This document shows positions 8,062-17,546 of a DNA stretch of 64,000 bases, piece after piece (within the stretch, counting starts at the first letter, position 1; the number at the start of each line of letters is the position of its first letter). Under the pieces are notes generated by a model. That model saw only the letters and a program-made list of their open reading frames with translations. It ran no database searches and had not been told where the DNA came from. Location: assembly GCF_020179385.1 (NCBI RefSeq), contig NZ_JAIBLJ010000004.1, positions 1 to 64,000 of the forward strand, given 5' to 3'. Both the position numbers and the translations under genes were made by a program. The stretch is from Alkalihalobacillus sp. YIM B00296. GTDB taxonomy: Bacteria; Bacillota; Bacilli; Bacillales; Fictibacillaceae.

Positions 8062-8511
8062 GTTAGTTTTCAAAGTTTAGGATGATTGAGATGGCTGCGC
8101 CTTTTGCTGGTGACTAGTGGAAGTTCCAATGAGTTCTCCTTCACTACTTCCATTGTTGTTGCTTCAAATATAAGTACGTTATTATACGGGCTATCCACAA
8201 TTGATCAATTGTGGATTCATCAAATGGATCACTTGAGAAAGTGCTTTCCCCAAATAATAGCCATAATTTTTGATGAGCTTCTTTACATATCCTGGACTGT
8301 CATTGTATAGTAATTCGCCTATATTAGAATTTACGTCTTTTGAACCACTAGCGGAAACAGCTTCCTTAAAAGCATGCAAGCTGATCAGTTTCTCTAAACA
8401 TCCATTTTGTCTACATTTACATTTCGGACCGTCAGCTTCTACACTTATATGGCCAATCTCCCCCGCTGTCCTGCTTGCGCCTAGATAAATTTTATTGTTT
8501 ATGATGAACAC
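8062..8511 (-). pseudogene. decayed partial duplicate of the ROK repressor gene
   Basis: The minus strand encodes a 106-residue stretch (IYLGASRTAGEIGHISVEAD and onward) nearly identical to the C-terminal third of the ROK regulator at 15648-16772. Homology also covers the sequence downstream of that gene. The copy has an internal deletion near 8110 (about 36 bp compared with the full gene), a frame break after MNPQL, and the zinc motif CKCGQNGC changed to CKCRQNGC. Homology stops abruptly near 8508. It is non-functional and in the same orientation as its parent. Confidence 0.85.
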
Positions 8512-8711
8512 AGATAAAAATGATGCTGAACATTCTCCATTCTTATTGGGCTAACCTTCCCTTTAATTGTGATTAAGGCCAAGAAAAATGGACTAAAACA
8601 GTCTGGTATTGTTCAATTATTTCGCCCTATTGTTGAATATGATGTTTCATTCAAAAATGACTTGTTAATAATAGAGAGGGAAATGGTACCTTCCAAAGGA
8701 GGGGAAAAAAG
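8512..8711. other. junction region upstream of gerAB; possible gene remnant
   Basis: One plus-strand frame reads ILIGLTFPLIVIKAKKNGL and runs from the middle of this region to 8751, overlapping the gerAB start. It has no convincing start and I do not recognise it. It may be the tail of a lost germination-operon gene or chance. A strong ribosome binding site AAAGGAGGGG lies at its end and belongs to gerAB. Confidence 0.3.
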
Positions 8712-9812
8712 ATGTTGGAAAATGGAAAAATTGGGGCACGACAATTTATGATTCTTGTGATTTTATTTACTGTTGGTACCTCTATCTTACTTGCACCATC
8801 ATTACTTGTTACTGAAGCGAAACAAGATGCTTGGATAGCTGGTATCCTTGGAGTGGGAGTAGGTTTATTATCGGTATGGTTATACAATACTTTAGGGAAC
8901 CTCTTTCCTAATAAGACCTTGGTTGAATATAGTGAGGGAATTCTTGGAAAGTGGATAGGGAAAGCGATCTCTCTTTTATTTTTTAGTTTTACTTTTACCC
9001 TTACTGCTCTCGTTCTTCGCAATATAGGGGATTTCATGACAATTAAAATTTTGCCGGAAACACCGATCGAATCCCTTCATATTATTTTTTTATTCATTGT
9101 TATTATGGGAACTCGTTTGGGACTTGAAGTCTTAGCACGTTCTGCAGAAATTTTATTCCCATGGTTTATCCTCCTTTTTCTTTTGCTTGTTTTTTTTCTT
9201 TTTCCCCAAATCAAGTTCGAAAACATTCAACCTATACTGGAGGAAGGAATAAAACCCGTACTGGGATCAGCGATTCCGTTTATTGAGTTTCCTTTTTTAG
9301 AACTTGTTATTTTTTTAATGATTTTTCCCTATGTTAATCGGACAAAAGAAGCTGGCAAAGCTTTTTTAGTGGGAACTACGATTGGAGGAATCATTTTAAT
9401 CATATTAACGGGATTGGTTACTTTGGTGCTAGGTACAGATATAACTTCGATGGATATGTATCCAACCTATGAAATAGCCAAAAAAATAAATCTTGGTGAC
9501 TTTTTACAACGAATTGAAGCCATTGTAGCTGTAATGTGGTTTATTTCAATCTATTTTAAGCTGACGATTTGTTTTTATACATCAGTTTTAGCCCTTGGTC
9601 AAACATTCAAGCTAAAAGATTATCGATCACTCACTTTGCCACTAGGAATGATCCTGATTGTCTATTCTCTTGTAGTGAGTCCAAATATAGTCTATAACAT
9701 TACAGTAACTCCAAAAGTAATGGTACCTCATGGTTTAATAGTTGGTTTTTTTCTGCCTTTATTGTTGTTGGGAGTAGCTTCATTTCGAAAAAAACGTCAA
9801 TCTAAGATGTAA
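8712..9812 (+). CDS. GerAB/ArcD/ProY family spore germination permease
   Basis: A 366-residue protein with about ten membrane helices, matching the B subunit of nutrient germinant receptors (APC-superfamily fold). Typical features are the start IGARQFMILVILFTVGTSIL, FPNKTLVEYSEGILGKW, MIFPYVNRTKEAGKAF and MDMYPTYEIAKKI. B subunits sit in the inner spore membrane and take part in germinant binding with A and C subunits, but no gerA or gerC gene is adjacent. As an orphan flanked by mobile-element debris it may be non-functional or work with a receptor encoded elsewhere. AAAGGAGGGG precedes the ATG. Base composition is visibly more AT-rich than in region A. Confidence 0.88.
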   Translation: MLENGKIGARQFMILVILFTVGTSILLAPSLLVTEAKQDAWIAGILGVGVGLLSVWLYNTLGNLFPNKTLVEYSEGILGKWIGKAISLLFFSFTFTLTALVLRNIGDFMTIKILPETPIESLHIIFLFIVIMGTRLGLEVLARSAEILFPWFILLFLLLVFFLFPQIKFENIQPILEEGIKPVLGSAIPFIEFPFLELVIFLMIFPYVNRTKEAGKAFLVGTTIGGIILIILTGLVTLVLGTDITSMDMYPTYEIAKKINLGDFLQRIEAIVAVMWFISIYFKLTICFYTSVLALGQTFKLKDYRSLTLPLGMILIVYSLVVSPNIVYNITVTPKVMVPHGLIVGFFLPLLLLGVASFRKKRQSKM

Positions 9813-9849
9813 AGTGAGACCCAGTACAATGAGACAAGGAAAAACACTT

Positions 9850-10609
9850 CCTGAATTAAACAATATAGTAAGAATCTTTATCATGAATGGCTTTTAAGTC
9901 TCCTAAATCAAAGTAACCAAGATCGCGCAAACATAAATCACCCGTCTCTACAGTTTCAAGGCAGGTAGTACCGTATGTTTTATCATTGTTCTTTCCTGGT
10001 CCTAGCTGTATGTTTAAAAATTGGCCACTTAATAAATCGTATTCCAATTGGATTTTCACCCCTGCAGTATTACTACTCCCTCCAGATCCTTGATAATTTG
10101 TAGCAAAGGCATCAGGTAGCTGAAATACAGTCGCATCTAAAATCCGAATACGTTTGAAAGCAGAAATCATGTCTGAAGAAAGTGAATGATTTAAACAGAG
10201 TTTTTGTTTTAGGAGCGAGGTAAAGACTTCTCGGAGGAATGCGACAGCTGCTGGATTAAAGCGTTGATTCAGCCCTTCTGGGCTTATTAGTACCCCAGTG
10301 GAAGCTTCTAACCTACTGCACAATTGTGTAAGGGATGTGCTAGCGATTTCCTGACTGAGCCATACGCAAAGGGCAATGAGTTCATCGGCTTGATACTTAC
10401 TAGATCGCTGCACAAAGCCCACTTTTTTGGCGATTTCTTTTAGGACTATTGGAGATAAAGATCTTTGTAATTCTTGTGCAAAAAGTTTCAGTTCACTGAA
10501 GATGATAGGATTCATAAAAAAACACCATCCTTTCTCGTAAACTTCTTACGATAAGCATAGCGTTTTTTCATTATTGAAGGTATCTTTTTAACTTAGCTTG
10601 ATGGGCATG
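9850..10609 (-). mobile_element. truncated IS231-like element (IS4 family), left half
   Basis: The outer end at 10609 reads inward as CATGCCCATCAAG, closely matching IS231 terminal inverted repeats. It is followed inward by the transposase start. The element breaks off near 9850 and no second inverted repeat is found between there and gerAB. Confidence 0.75.
9856..10515 (-). pseudogene. IS231-like transposase, C-terminally truncated
   Basis: A 219-residue N-terminal half of an IS4-family transposase (full length about 440-480 residues). It includes FAQELQRSLSPIVLKEIAKK, SPEGLNQRFNPAAVAFLREV and the first catalytic Asp in RIRILDATVFQLPD. The segment DLCLRDLGYFDLGDL carries the second-Asp region. 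The frame stops soon after, so the catalytic Glu and the rest are missing. Confidence 0.85.
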
Positions 10610-10633
10610 TGATGCTACCCCTATTAAATTATT

Positions 10634-11539
10634 TTATATTTGTGCTTCCTTCTCATATTGAGGTATAAATACTTCATTTATAAAAGTTTCAAACGAAGTT
10701 GGGGTTGTATTTTCGAACGAGCGCTGTTCCAACATTCGAATGTGCTTTGTATTTAAGGCCCTTGTTGTTTCTAAAATAAGACCTATAATATGTTCTGAAA
10801 ACCCATCCATTCTCATTTCTTCTCGAGCTTCTTCTTCGGTTTGTTGTATATAGCTGAGGTTCGGTTTATCGATAGCTTTTCCTATGAGCACCACCGCTTC
10901 ACTCATGCTCAAATCACAGCTTCCGTGTAACTCTCTTATTTGTCGGCCTTGATAATTACCTTTTAGCATAGCTTCTCCTGCAATTCGTCCAATGTCACGT
11001 GTGGCAATCATAGGGAATTGAACATCGGGTAGAAAAGGTCCTCTTGCAACATCATGAAATAAAATGTTTTTAATTTGTGAAAGTAAATTTTCCATGAAAT
11101 ATCCAGATCGTAAATGTAAAACATTCAACTGTTCAATTTGGTTTAAGCGCTGTTCAAGCAGATGTAATCCTGTAACAGGTCCAGTATCCTTTTCTTTATC
11201 GGCTCCCCAACTACTAAGAGAAACAACATTTTTAACTTCTGCCTGTTCTAGAGCGGATGTTATTGCGTTTATTACACTCTTTTGATAAGTGCGAAAGTCA
11301 TTGCTAGTTATAATATAATTAGGTTGGAGCATCACATAAACTGCTTCAGCCCCCGAAAAGGCCTCACTTAATCTTGCTTCATCTGTAGGTTCAGAGATAA
11401 ACGGTTCTGCTCCTTTGCGCACAAAAGACGTTAAGCGTTCTAAGTTTCTGCCAATCACTCTAACTGGCTGTCCGTTGTCTAGTAAATAATTTGCTACTGC
11501 GCTGCCCGTTCTCCCAGTTGCTCCTGTTACTACATACAT
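10634..11539 (-). CDS. NmrA family NAD(P)-binding protein
   Basis: A 301-residue atypical short-chain dehydrogenase. The Rossmann motif VTGATGRTGSAVANYLL is at residues 3-19, with RVIGRNLERL after the second strand. NmrA-like proteins act as quinone or NAD(P) redox sensors or reductases, such as the QorB type. It diverges from an HxlR regulator; NmrA/QorB-type reductase genes paired with HxlR regulators are a common electrophile or quinone response arrangement. GGAGGG precedes the ATG. It looks intact despite the mobile-element surroundings. Confidence 0.85.
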   Translation of the reverse strand: MYVVTGATGRTGSAVANYLLDNGQPVRVIGRNLERLTSFVRKGAEPFISEPTDEARLSEAFSGAEAVYVMLQPNYIITSNDFRTYQKSVINAITSALEQAEVKNVVSLSSWGADKEKDTGPVTGLHLLEQRLNQIEQLNVLHLRSGYFMENLLSQIKNILFHDVARGPFLPDVQFPMIATRDIGRIAGEAMLKGNYQGRQIRELHGSCDLSMSEAVVLIGKAIDKPNLSYIQQTEEEAREEMRMDGFSEHIIGLILETTRALNTKHIRMLEQRSFENTTPTSFETFINEVFIPQYEKEAQI

Positions 11540-11655
11540 AGCTTATCCCTCCATTATTTGTTTTGTTATTTTGATTTTTGCCTTCAAAATAACTTTGATA
11601 CTATAATGGTAATGGCCATGGTATAAAAATAACAAGTAGGCACTTTCATGACACG

Positions 11656-11675
11656 TAGTATCTATTTGGATACTA
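11656..11675. promoter_or_regulatory. HxlR operator-like inverted repeat
   Basis: TAGTATC (11656-11662) and GATACTA (11669-11675) form a perfect 7-bp inverted repeat with a 6-bp spacer in the divergent NmrA/HxlR region. It resembles HxlR/YodB-type operators (TACTATC-like halves). Confidence 0.5.
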
Positions 11676-11705
11676 AACTATAGTTTATAAGTGGGAGGGA
11701 AAAAC

Positions 11706-12047
11706 ATGTTGGTGAAATACAAGGATAACGAATATAGATGTTCAATAGAATTAACATTGCATCTTATTGGAGGTAAATGGAAAGTACTAATTTTATGCTA
11801 CTTGGGTGAAAAAAATATGCGTTTCGGTGAATTAAAAAGAGAGTTACCACAGATTACACAAAAAATGTTAACAAAGCAGCTTAGGGAATTAGAACAGGAC
11901 GGTATAGTCAATCGGTTTGTTTATAATCAGGTACCACCTAAAGTAGAATACTCTCTTTCTGACGTTGGTAAAAGTCTTTTACCGATTTTAACCACTCTAT
12001 CTGATTGGGGAGCCTCCTATGCGGACCATGCTGAATCTAATATTTAG
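11706..12047 (+). CDS. HxlR family transcriptional regulator
   Basis: A 113-residue winged-helix regulator. CSIELTLHLIGGKWKVLILC and MRFGELKRELPQITQKMLTK, then LRELEQDGIVNR, follow the HxlR order, with YSLSDVGKSLLPIL at the wing. A Cys early in the protein (YRCSIE) is in the position that senses electrophiles in YodB/HypR-like members. The ATG at 11706 follows GGGAGGG; the GTG at 11691 would lie inside that site. It probably represses the divergent NmrA gene through the 11656-11675 palindrome. Confidence 0.9.
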   Translation: MLVKYKDNEYRCSIELTLHLIGGKWKVLILCYLGEKNMRFGELKRELPQITQKMLTKQLRELEQDGIVNRFVYNQVPPKVEYSLSDVGKSLLPILTTLSDWGASYADHAESNI

Positions 12048-12072
12048 TCCCCAGCTATTTTAGTTCTTATTG

Positions 12073-12104
12073 TCCTTTCTTTGTTTGAGAAGAAAGGAAT
12101 TTTT
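12073..12104 (+). terminator. rho-independent terminator of the HxlR gene
   Basis: CCTTTCTT (12074-12081) pairs with AAGAAAGG (12090-12097), followed by AATTTTT, 26 bp after the stop codon. Confidence 0.7.
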
Positions 12105-12488
12105 GCGAAAACAAGTGTAAAAGGATACGAAAATATGCGTAAGCATCAAGTGGGACGTTACGGACATACGCAAAACCCAATGACTTAGCCAGCGTTCACA
12201 AGCATTTTTACGCTGGCTTAGCCGACTTGGTTTTGGATGTGGCCGTTCGACTACGCAGATCCTTTACCCAGTAATGAGCAAATAATTATAATGAGGAGAA
12301 CAAAGGAAGGTTATAGAATAGAGATAGGATGGGCGGTGTAATAACTCTGATGGGATTAACCGCCATAAGCATGAGGATTCGAAATCCGAAAGTGTTGCAT
12401 TAAACCGAACTCAATTATAAAAATACTCAAAATCTTCAATAATTTAATTTTTTTGCAAAGAAAAAGTCCTTTATAATGGATAAGTCAG
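12105..12488. other. non-coding region with inverted repeats, possible element end
   Basis: No gene is seen. AGCCAGCGT and ACGCTGGCT (about 12188-12223) form a 9-bp stem. GGCGGT/ACCGCC (about 12330-12361) forms another. The GC-rich block 12140-12260 differs from the AT-rich flanks and may be the edge of a transposon; I could not match it to a known inverted repeat. Confidence 0.35.
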
Positions 12489-12734
12489 GTGGTATCCCGT
12501 CCAAATCCATTAAAAAAGGACCAAAATCAAAAGATTACACGAAAAACTTCATTTGGGCAATGGTTTTCACCGATAAATCTTCAATTATTTGAAGAGAACG
12601 TGAAAATGATGAAATTAGATCATTATACGAAAAAACTTACGACGGATTCCTTTTTAAAGTTAATACTTTCACGTTGTAACCGTAGGAGGTTCTTCTGTAG
12701 AAACCGTTGTATTTTTTTACCGAGAAACAGATGA
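12489..12734 (+). pseudogene. IS4-family transposase N-terminal fragment (DUF4372 type)
   Basis: ITRKTSFGQWFSPINLQLFE and MMKLDHYTKKLTTDSFLKLI are the N-terminus of an IS4-like transposase with a DUF4372 domain. The usual start (MDKITRK) has decayed and no start codon suits the frame. After SFLKLIL the frame becomes unrelated, so more than 350 residues are deleted. Confidence 0.75.
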
Positions 12735-12744
12735 ATTTCAGACT

Positions 12745-12774
12745 AGAAACTTCTCGTCTTAGGAAGTTTCTCTT
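12745..12774. terminator. hairpin, possible terminator
   Basis: AGAAACTTC (12745-12753) and GAAGTTTCT (12763-12771) form a perfect 9-bp stem, followed on the plus strand by a weak CTTT tract. It may come from the right end of the truncated IS4-like element. Confidence 0.4.
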
Positions 12775-12803
12775 TACACAATATAAACGAAGTATCGTAA
12801 TTC

Positions 12804-15405
12804 TTAGGAAGATTTTTGAATAGACAAACGTTCTTGCATGTTTAGCTTAAATGTCCCATATGGGTTTACATGTGCGTAGATCAACGGTGTTAATACTCTG
12901 AAATCCTCCGGAACTAACTTTTGTAAAAGGAGTTTATTTTGTTCTAAAAGCACCTCCTGAATCATCAGTGTATTGATTAACACCAAACTATTTTGAAGAA
13001 GATGGAGAGCAAGTACAGCGACTTCTTGATCTTCCATCCGGTTTGTTTGAATTTCTCCTCCTTTGCCGTAGAAAATGAAGCTATTAGCTGAGTTCCAGTT
13101 TTCAACGACATTTAACCCTTCATGGATTTCTCTTCGGACTTCTTCGGATGATAAATACTCACAAAGGAAGATCGTTTTTAACACTTTTCCTAATTCACTG
13201 AGTGCTCGATACGTTGGATGCCCACTATTGCGAGTAAAACGCTTGAGAACTGCCTCTGTTTCAGCTGTACCCAATCGCAAAGCCGTTGCATACTTGATCA
13301 TTTGGTCATACTGTTGTTCAATTAAACTCCAATTAATCGCCCTTGTTAAAACAGGCTGCAAGTTTGGATAAGAGTCTTGCATGCCTACATAAGGGACGAT
13401 ACAGTTTTTGTGCATGTATGGCTTTAAATCTCGGCATCAGTTGAAAGCCAAGCAAGTGACAAAAGGCGAAGGCAACTTCACTTTGACCGTGTGTATCCAC
13501 GTAGTTTTTTTCTACTTCCATATTTGTGCAATGCCGAAGTAATCCTTCAATCATAGAAGCTACTTCTGAAGAGGAACAGGATTTTAGTTGCGAATAAATG
13601 CACGTAGAGTTCTTTTCCACGTGCCAATAAATCATTACTCCACGTCCTCTGTACCGAATATGCCATTCAGTCAACAAATTCTGATCCCAGGCCCCAAACT
13701 TTTTGCTATCAGATGCACATGCGGTTGTTCCTTCACCCCATACTTCTGATACACGAGCATCTAGAATGGCATTGGTTACCTTTGAAATGGCTTGCCGTAA
13801 GTTCTCTTTATGGATGAATTTACGCCGTACATAGAGTAAATCCTTGTAATTTTCTCCGTGATCGCCAGCTGCAATTCGCTTTAATCCTGTATTTGTTCCC
13901 AATCCATATAAGCAAAGAATGAGTCTTCGTTGCAGTGTTTCCTTATCAAGGATCTCACGATTTCCTAGCGTATGGAACACTTCTGTCAGATGTACACGTA
14001 AATCTGCTTCTTTTAAAATATCCAAGAGATTAGTCATTGGCCAACGTTTCATGACTTCTGCCTTTATGAGATTGAGGTTAACCGGTTCAGTCTGTGCCTG
14101 TAATGGTGACACAGAAATCTTGCCATTTCCCTTACTCAAAATACGTACCTGGGAGTTACTTTTCACACTCTTATCTAATTTCTCAAGAGCCGTATTCATA
14201 CTCTGTTTTAGTTCTTGAATGATTGTTTGTGCATCAAGGGGTTTACGAAGCGCTTCATAATGGTTTTCTCTGTTTTGTTCAAAATCTGTTGGTAGGTCTT
14301 CCTCCGGGTTTCTATACCGATCAGCTCCTACTACCCACACTTCTTTGCAACGTAATCGATCTCGCAGGGCTTGGAGTACACATATTTCATAATTCATTCG
14401 GTTTACACGGTTTGTTTCTTTATCAATGACCGTATCAATCCAACCTTGCTTAACGATTCCTTCTATTGGAATATAGTCTGTTTCATTATACGTATATTGA
14501 TTTGTACACTTGTATTGTGTTAGCAAAGCAATTGCATCAATTACAGGGCGATGTACATCATTGTTGGACCGAAATTCTAGAATATCAAGTAAAGCTGGAA
14601 CCATTCTTCTGTAATGGGTACCGTAGGAAGATCTCATAACAGTATGTACTTTTTGTTTATAGGAGGGACCTGTATGTTTCATTTCCTTCACAATATCTTT
14701 TAATGTATCTTCGCCTACGACAGGAAATAAAACGTCTCGCACAATCCCATCTGGTTGTTCCACTGCCTTTTCAGCCATTCGGAACAATACGTTCGTCTTA
14801 CCACTTACTTTACGGAAATCTCGTAAAAACTCTTTTTCTACTTTTCGTTCTGCCCGAGCACCGATTCGATGAACAATTTGGATAATGAGCTCAACTAAGT
14901 TATCCGTAATTTCTCTGCCTCTACACCAAAAGAAAGATGCCAATAAAGTGTAACGGATTGGGTCAGGGTGTCTGCGTAATTCTCTAATATCCTCAGAAAC
15001 AGCTCGCTGCCTGTACGTTCGGATTAGCTTGGGAGAAACACCGTAGAATAAATCAGGCGGAAGCTGTATATCTCGTACTGTTCTCAGTTTTTCTATCTCT
15101 TGGAACAAACTGTCTATCCCGATCTTTCCAGGATCAGATACAAGCTCTCGGAAACTGAGAATGGTTTGATCTTCTTCTATCTGTTCTGCGTGAGACCAAG
15201 TACGTATAAACATATCTAACTTAGATTGTGAGTGATCAGAAAGTTGAGAGAAAATAGATTGGGCAATCCGCTCTTCATATTGATAGATGGCTGACTTGAT
15301 GTTTCGCTCTAGATGGTCATTAGTCGGGGGAACAATTCGTTGTTTTCTAAGGTGGTGTAGTACCTGTTCTCTTACTCTGTCAAATATCAGGGGGTGTTTC
15401 CTCAA
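12804..15405 (-). pseudogene. Tn3 family transposase, frameshifted and 5' truncated
   Basis: Two frames cover most of a Tn3-type transposase. The 5' part (to 13333, 690 residues from a TTG) carries [18 protein letters not shown] with the first catalytic Asp, [16 protein letters not shown], and [20 protein letters not shown] with the second Asp. After [10 protein letters not shown], near 13380-13410, the reading switches frame to [14 protein letters not shown] and ends with [12 protein letters not shown], which supplies the catalytic Glu region. The sum of about 870 residues compares with about 970-1000 in the family; the N-terminal ~100 residues are missing, and a stop precedes the TTG. No resolvase gene or 38-bp ends were found. 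Confidence 0.85.
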
Positions 15406-15526
15406 GATTATTTAAATGACGTTCCAGTATTGTGCCTATAAAGGTGCTATTCACCTTTTTTGTTAAAACCGTTTCCTTTTCATGAGGTTTTATTATTTCT
15501 TTTATAAGAATTTTCTGGGTAAAAAA
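15406..15526. other. remnant between Tn3 transposase and repeat
   Basis: On the minus strand a different frame reads [11 protein letters not shown] just before the transposase TTG, so a further frameshift may separate a little more transposase sequence. Nothing else is recognisable. Confidence 0.3.
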
Positions 15527-15646
15527 TGCCAGGTATCGGTGTCTGGCACTTTTTATGAATACAGACGTATCAACGGGTTTGAAAGTGTACCTGGCACCGA
15601 TTCAAATCCCTTGCGCTGCTTGGCTTTCTATTTGGTGCCTGGTACC
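15527..15646. repeat. GGTGCC-type hairpin repeat, copy 3
   Basis: TGCCAG (15527-15532) pairs with CTGGCA (15543-15548) before a TTTTT run. This is followed by the block ACCTGGCACC ... CCCTTGCGC ... GGTGCCTGGTACC ending at 15646. It ends two bases before the ROK regulator stop codon. The first part is duplicated at 7978-8061. Confidence 0.6.
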
Positions 15647-15647
15647 G

Positions 15648-16772
15648 CTAGTTTTCGAAGTTTAGAATGATTGAGATGGCTGCGCCTTTTGCTGGTGAAT
15701 AAACTTCATCGACGAAATTGATTATGGTTTGTTCTAGTGGAAGTTCCAATGAGTTCTCCTTCACTACTTCCATTGTTGTTGCTTCAAATATAGGTACGTT
15801 ATTATATGGGCTATCGACAATGACCAATTGTGGATTCATCAAATGGATCACTTGAGAAATTGCTTTCCCCAGATAACAGCCATAGTTTTTGACGAGCTTC
15901 TTTACATATTCCGAACTGTCATCATGTAGTAATTCGCCTATATTAGAATTTACGGCTTTTGATTCACTAGCTGAAACAGCTTCCTTAAAAGCATTCAAGC
16001 TGATCAATCTTTCTAAACATCCATTTTGTCCACATTTACATTTCGGACCGTCAGCCTCTACACTTATATGGCCAATCTCCCCTGCTGTCCTGCTCGCGCC
16101 TAGATAAATTTTATTGTTAATGATGAAAGCCCCGCCAATACCTTCACTGATCCTTATATAAAAGATGCTATGCAGGTCTTCATCGTTATCTTCAATGGCA
16201 GGCAATGCTGCCACTTTCACACTGTTGAATACAGAGACCTCTTCATCAACCTTTTGTTCGATCTTTTCTTTTAGTGAGACATCTTTCCAATTAAGGTTTG
16301 TAGAATGATGTACAATCCCCTTACTCGGGTTGACCAGCCCAGGAACACCAATTCCAATACCTATCACATTTTTATATCGATTGACTGTCTTTATACAACA
16401 GTCAATGACGGTTTCAAGCAGGCTATCCTCTTGATCTATGAATACCTCATCATGTTCAATAATCGTAATCGAATAATCGACTACCATTATTTCTATCCTG
16501 TCGCTCTGAACATAAATGCCTATTGAATGAAAGGAGCCTGGCACGATCGACAATTCTACACTTGGTCTTCCAGCTCCCTTCCTTTCTTTTGATCCACGTT
16601 CCACTACGATCCCCTGTTTGATAAGTTGATCGATGATAAGGGAAACCGTGTTTTTACTGACATTCAATCCTTTTGAAATTTCTAATCTTGAACACATCTT
16701 ATTTTTTCTTAAATATTCGAGGACTTTTTTCTGGTTTCTCTCTCTTAATATTGCTGTTCCTTTGATTGACAT
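15648..16772 (-). CDS. ROK family transcriptional repressor (NagC/XylR type)
   Basis: A 374-residue regulator. The N-terminal winged helix (about residues 10-70) contains MCSRLEISKGLNVSKNTVSL. The ROK sugar-binding domain follows, with IGIGIGVPGLVNPSKGIVHH and GGAFIINNKIYLGASRTAGE; the zinc motif CKCGQNGC is intact. It is the last gene of the nag transcription unit, 15 bp after the UPF0309 gene, so it probably feeds back on that operon. The 31-bp palindrome at 22846-22876 ahead of the symporter gene is the best candidate operator. The inducer is probably an amino-sugar phosphate (inference). A decayed copy of its 3' end lies at 8062-8511. Confidence 0.9.
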   Translation of the reverse strand: MSIKGTAILRERNQKKVLEYLRKNKMCSRLEISKGLNVSKNTVSLIIDQLIKQGIVVERGSKERKGAGRPSVELSIVPGSFHSIGIYVQSDRIEIMVVDYSITIIEHDEVFIDQEDSLLETVIDCCIKTVNRYKNVIGIGIGVPGLVNPSKGIVHHSTNLNWKDVSLKEKIEQKVDEEVSVFNSVKVAALPAIEDNDEDLHSIFYIRISEGIGGAFIINNKIYLGASRTAGEIGHISVEADGPKCKCGQNGCLERLISLNAFKEAVSASESKAVNSNIGELLHDDSSEYVKKLVKNYGCYLGKAISQVIHLMNPQLVIVDSPYNNVPIFEATTMEVVKENSLELPLEQTIINFVDEVYSPAKGAAISIILNFEN

Positions 16773-16787
16773 CTCAATAACTCCTAC

Positions 16788-17546
16788 TTACAACTTTTTG
16801 ATCTTCCCTTTGAACTGATCAATGAATCGGGCGTTCCATTCATCTCCACCAGTTGCGTTTCCACTCATCCAGATAGGCGGCTTTATCCCTTCTTCAACCA
16901 GCATATTTATTGCTTCCGTAGCCATTGCATTCAAAAGAAATGAGTTTGCGAATGTAGATACAGCTGCAACTTTTTGTTCTAACCCCTCTATATCGATGAT
17001 GGCATCTCCCACACCGACCTTACTGTCCAATACGACATCGACTAAGTCATGTAGGTTTTTCTTAGAAGGATGGCGAGCAGGATGATCACCCGGTGTATTG
17101 ATAGCGTGCTCCACAGATGTCACTCCAATCGTTCTCACTCCTAACTTGTCAGCCTCCAGAGCGGCATCAATGACAGCGGAATTGATGCCATAGGCATTGA
17201 TGATAATTAATAAATCATCTTTTTTTAAGTTATAATCATTGATTACAATCTTACTATAACCGGGTGTCCTTTCTATTGACATGGATCGTAACGCACCGCT
17301 GCTCAATAGTGTACCTTCGTCCAATATTGCACTGATGTGCATCAATCCTCCTGCCCGGAAAAACAATTCTTGTGATCCTAGATTCGAATGGCCACCCGGG
17401 CCATAGGCAAATACCAATTTATCTTTTTTTATTTGAAAAGCGATCAATTCTGCAGCTTTATGAATATTGGCCAACTCTTCGTCATGTAACCGATTCAGAT
17501 GTTCCGTGATTTTAGATAAATATTGTCCTGTTAATGTAGATGTCAT
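16788..17546 (-). CDS. SIS domain protein, UPF0309 family
   Basis: A 252-residue sugar-isomerase-fold protein of the UPF0309 type. LVFAYGPGGHSNLGSQELFF forms the phosphosugar-binding loop, and DDLLIIINAYGINSAVIDAA and GVRTIGVTSVEHA follow the SIS strand order. I start at the ATG at 17546, which has GGAG upstream and overlaps the nagA stop (ATGA); the longer frame to 17582 lies inside nagA. Possible roles are phosphosugar isomerase or etherase-like lyase, as in MurQ relatives, next to NagA and NagB. The exact substrate is unknown. Confidence 0.8.
   Translation of the reverse strand: MTSTLTGQYLSKITEHLNRLHDEELANIHKAAELIAFQIKKDKLVFAYGPGGHSNLGSQELFFRAGGLMHISAILDEGTLLSSGALRSMSIERTPGYSKIVINDYNLKKDDLLIIINAYGINSAVIDAALEADKLGVRTIGVTSVEHAINTPGDHPARHPSKKNLHDLVDVVLDSKVGVGDAIIDIEGLEQKVAAVSTFANSFLLNAMATEAINMLVEEGIKPPIWMSGNATGGDEWNARFIDQFKGKIKKL

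Noticed and set aside
8569-8751. 60-residue plus-strand frame overlapping the gerAB start
   Set aside because: No convincing start site or family resemblance; described only as a junction region.
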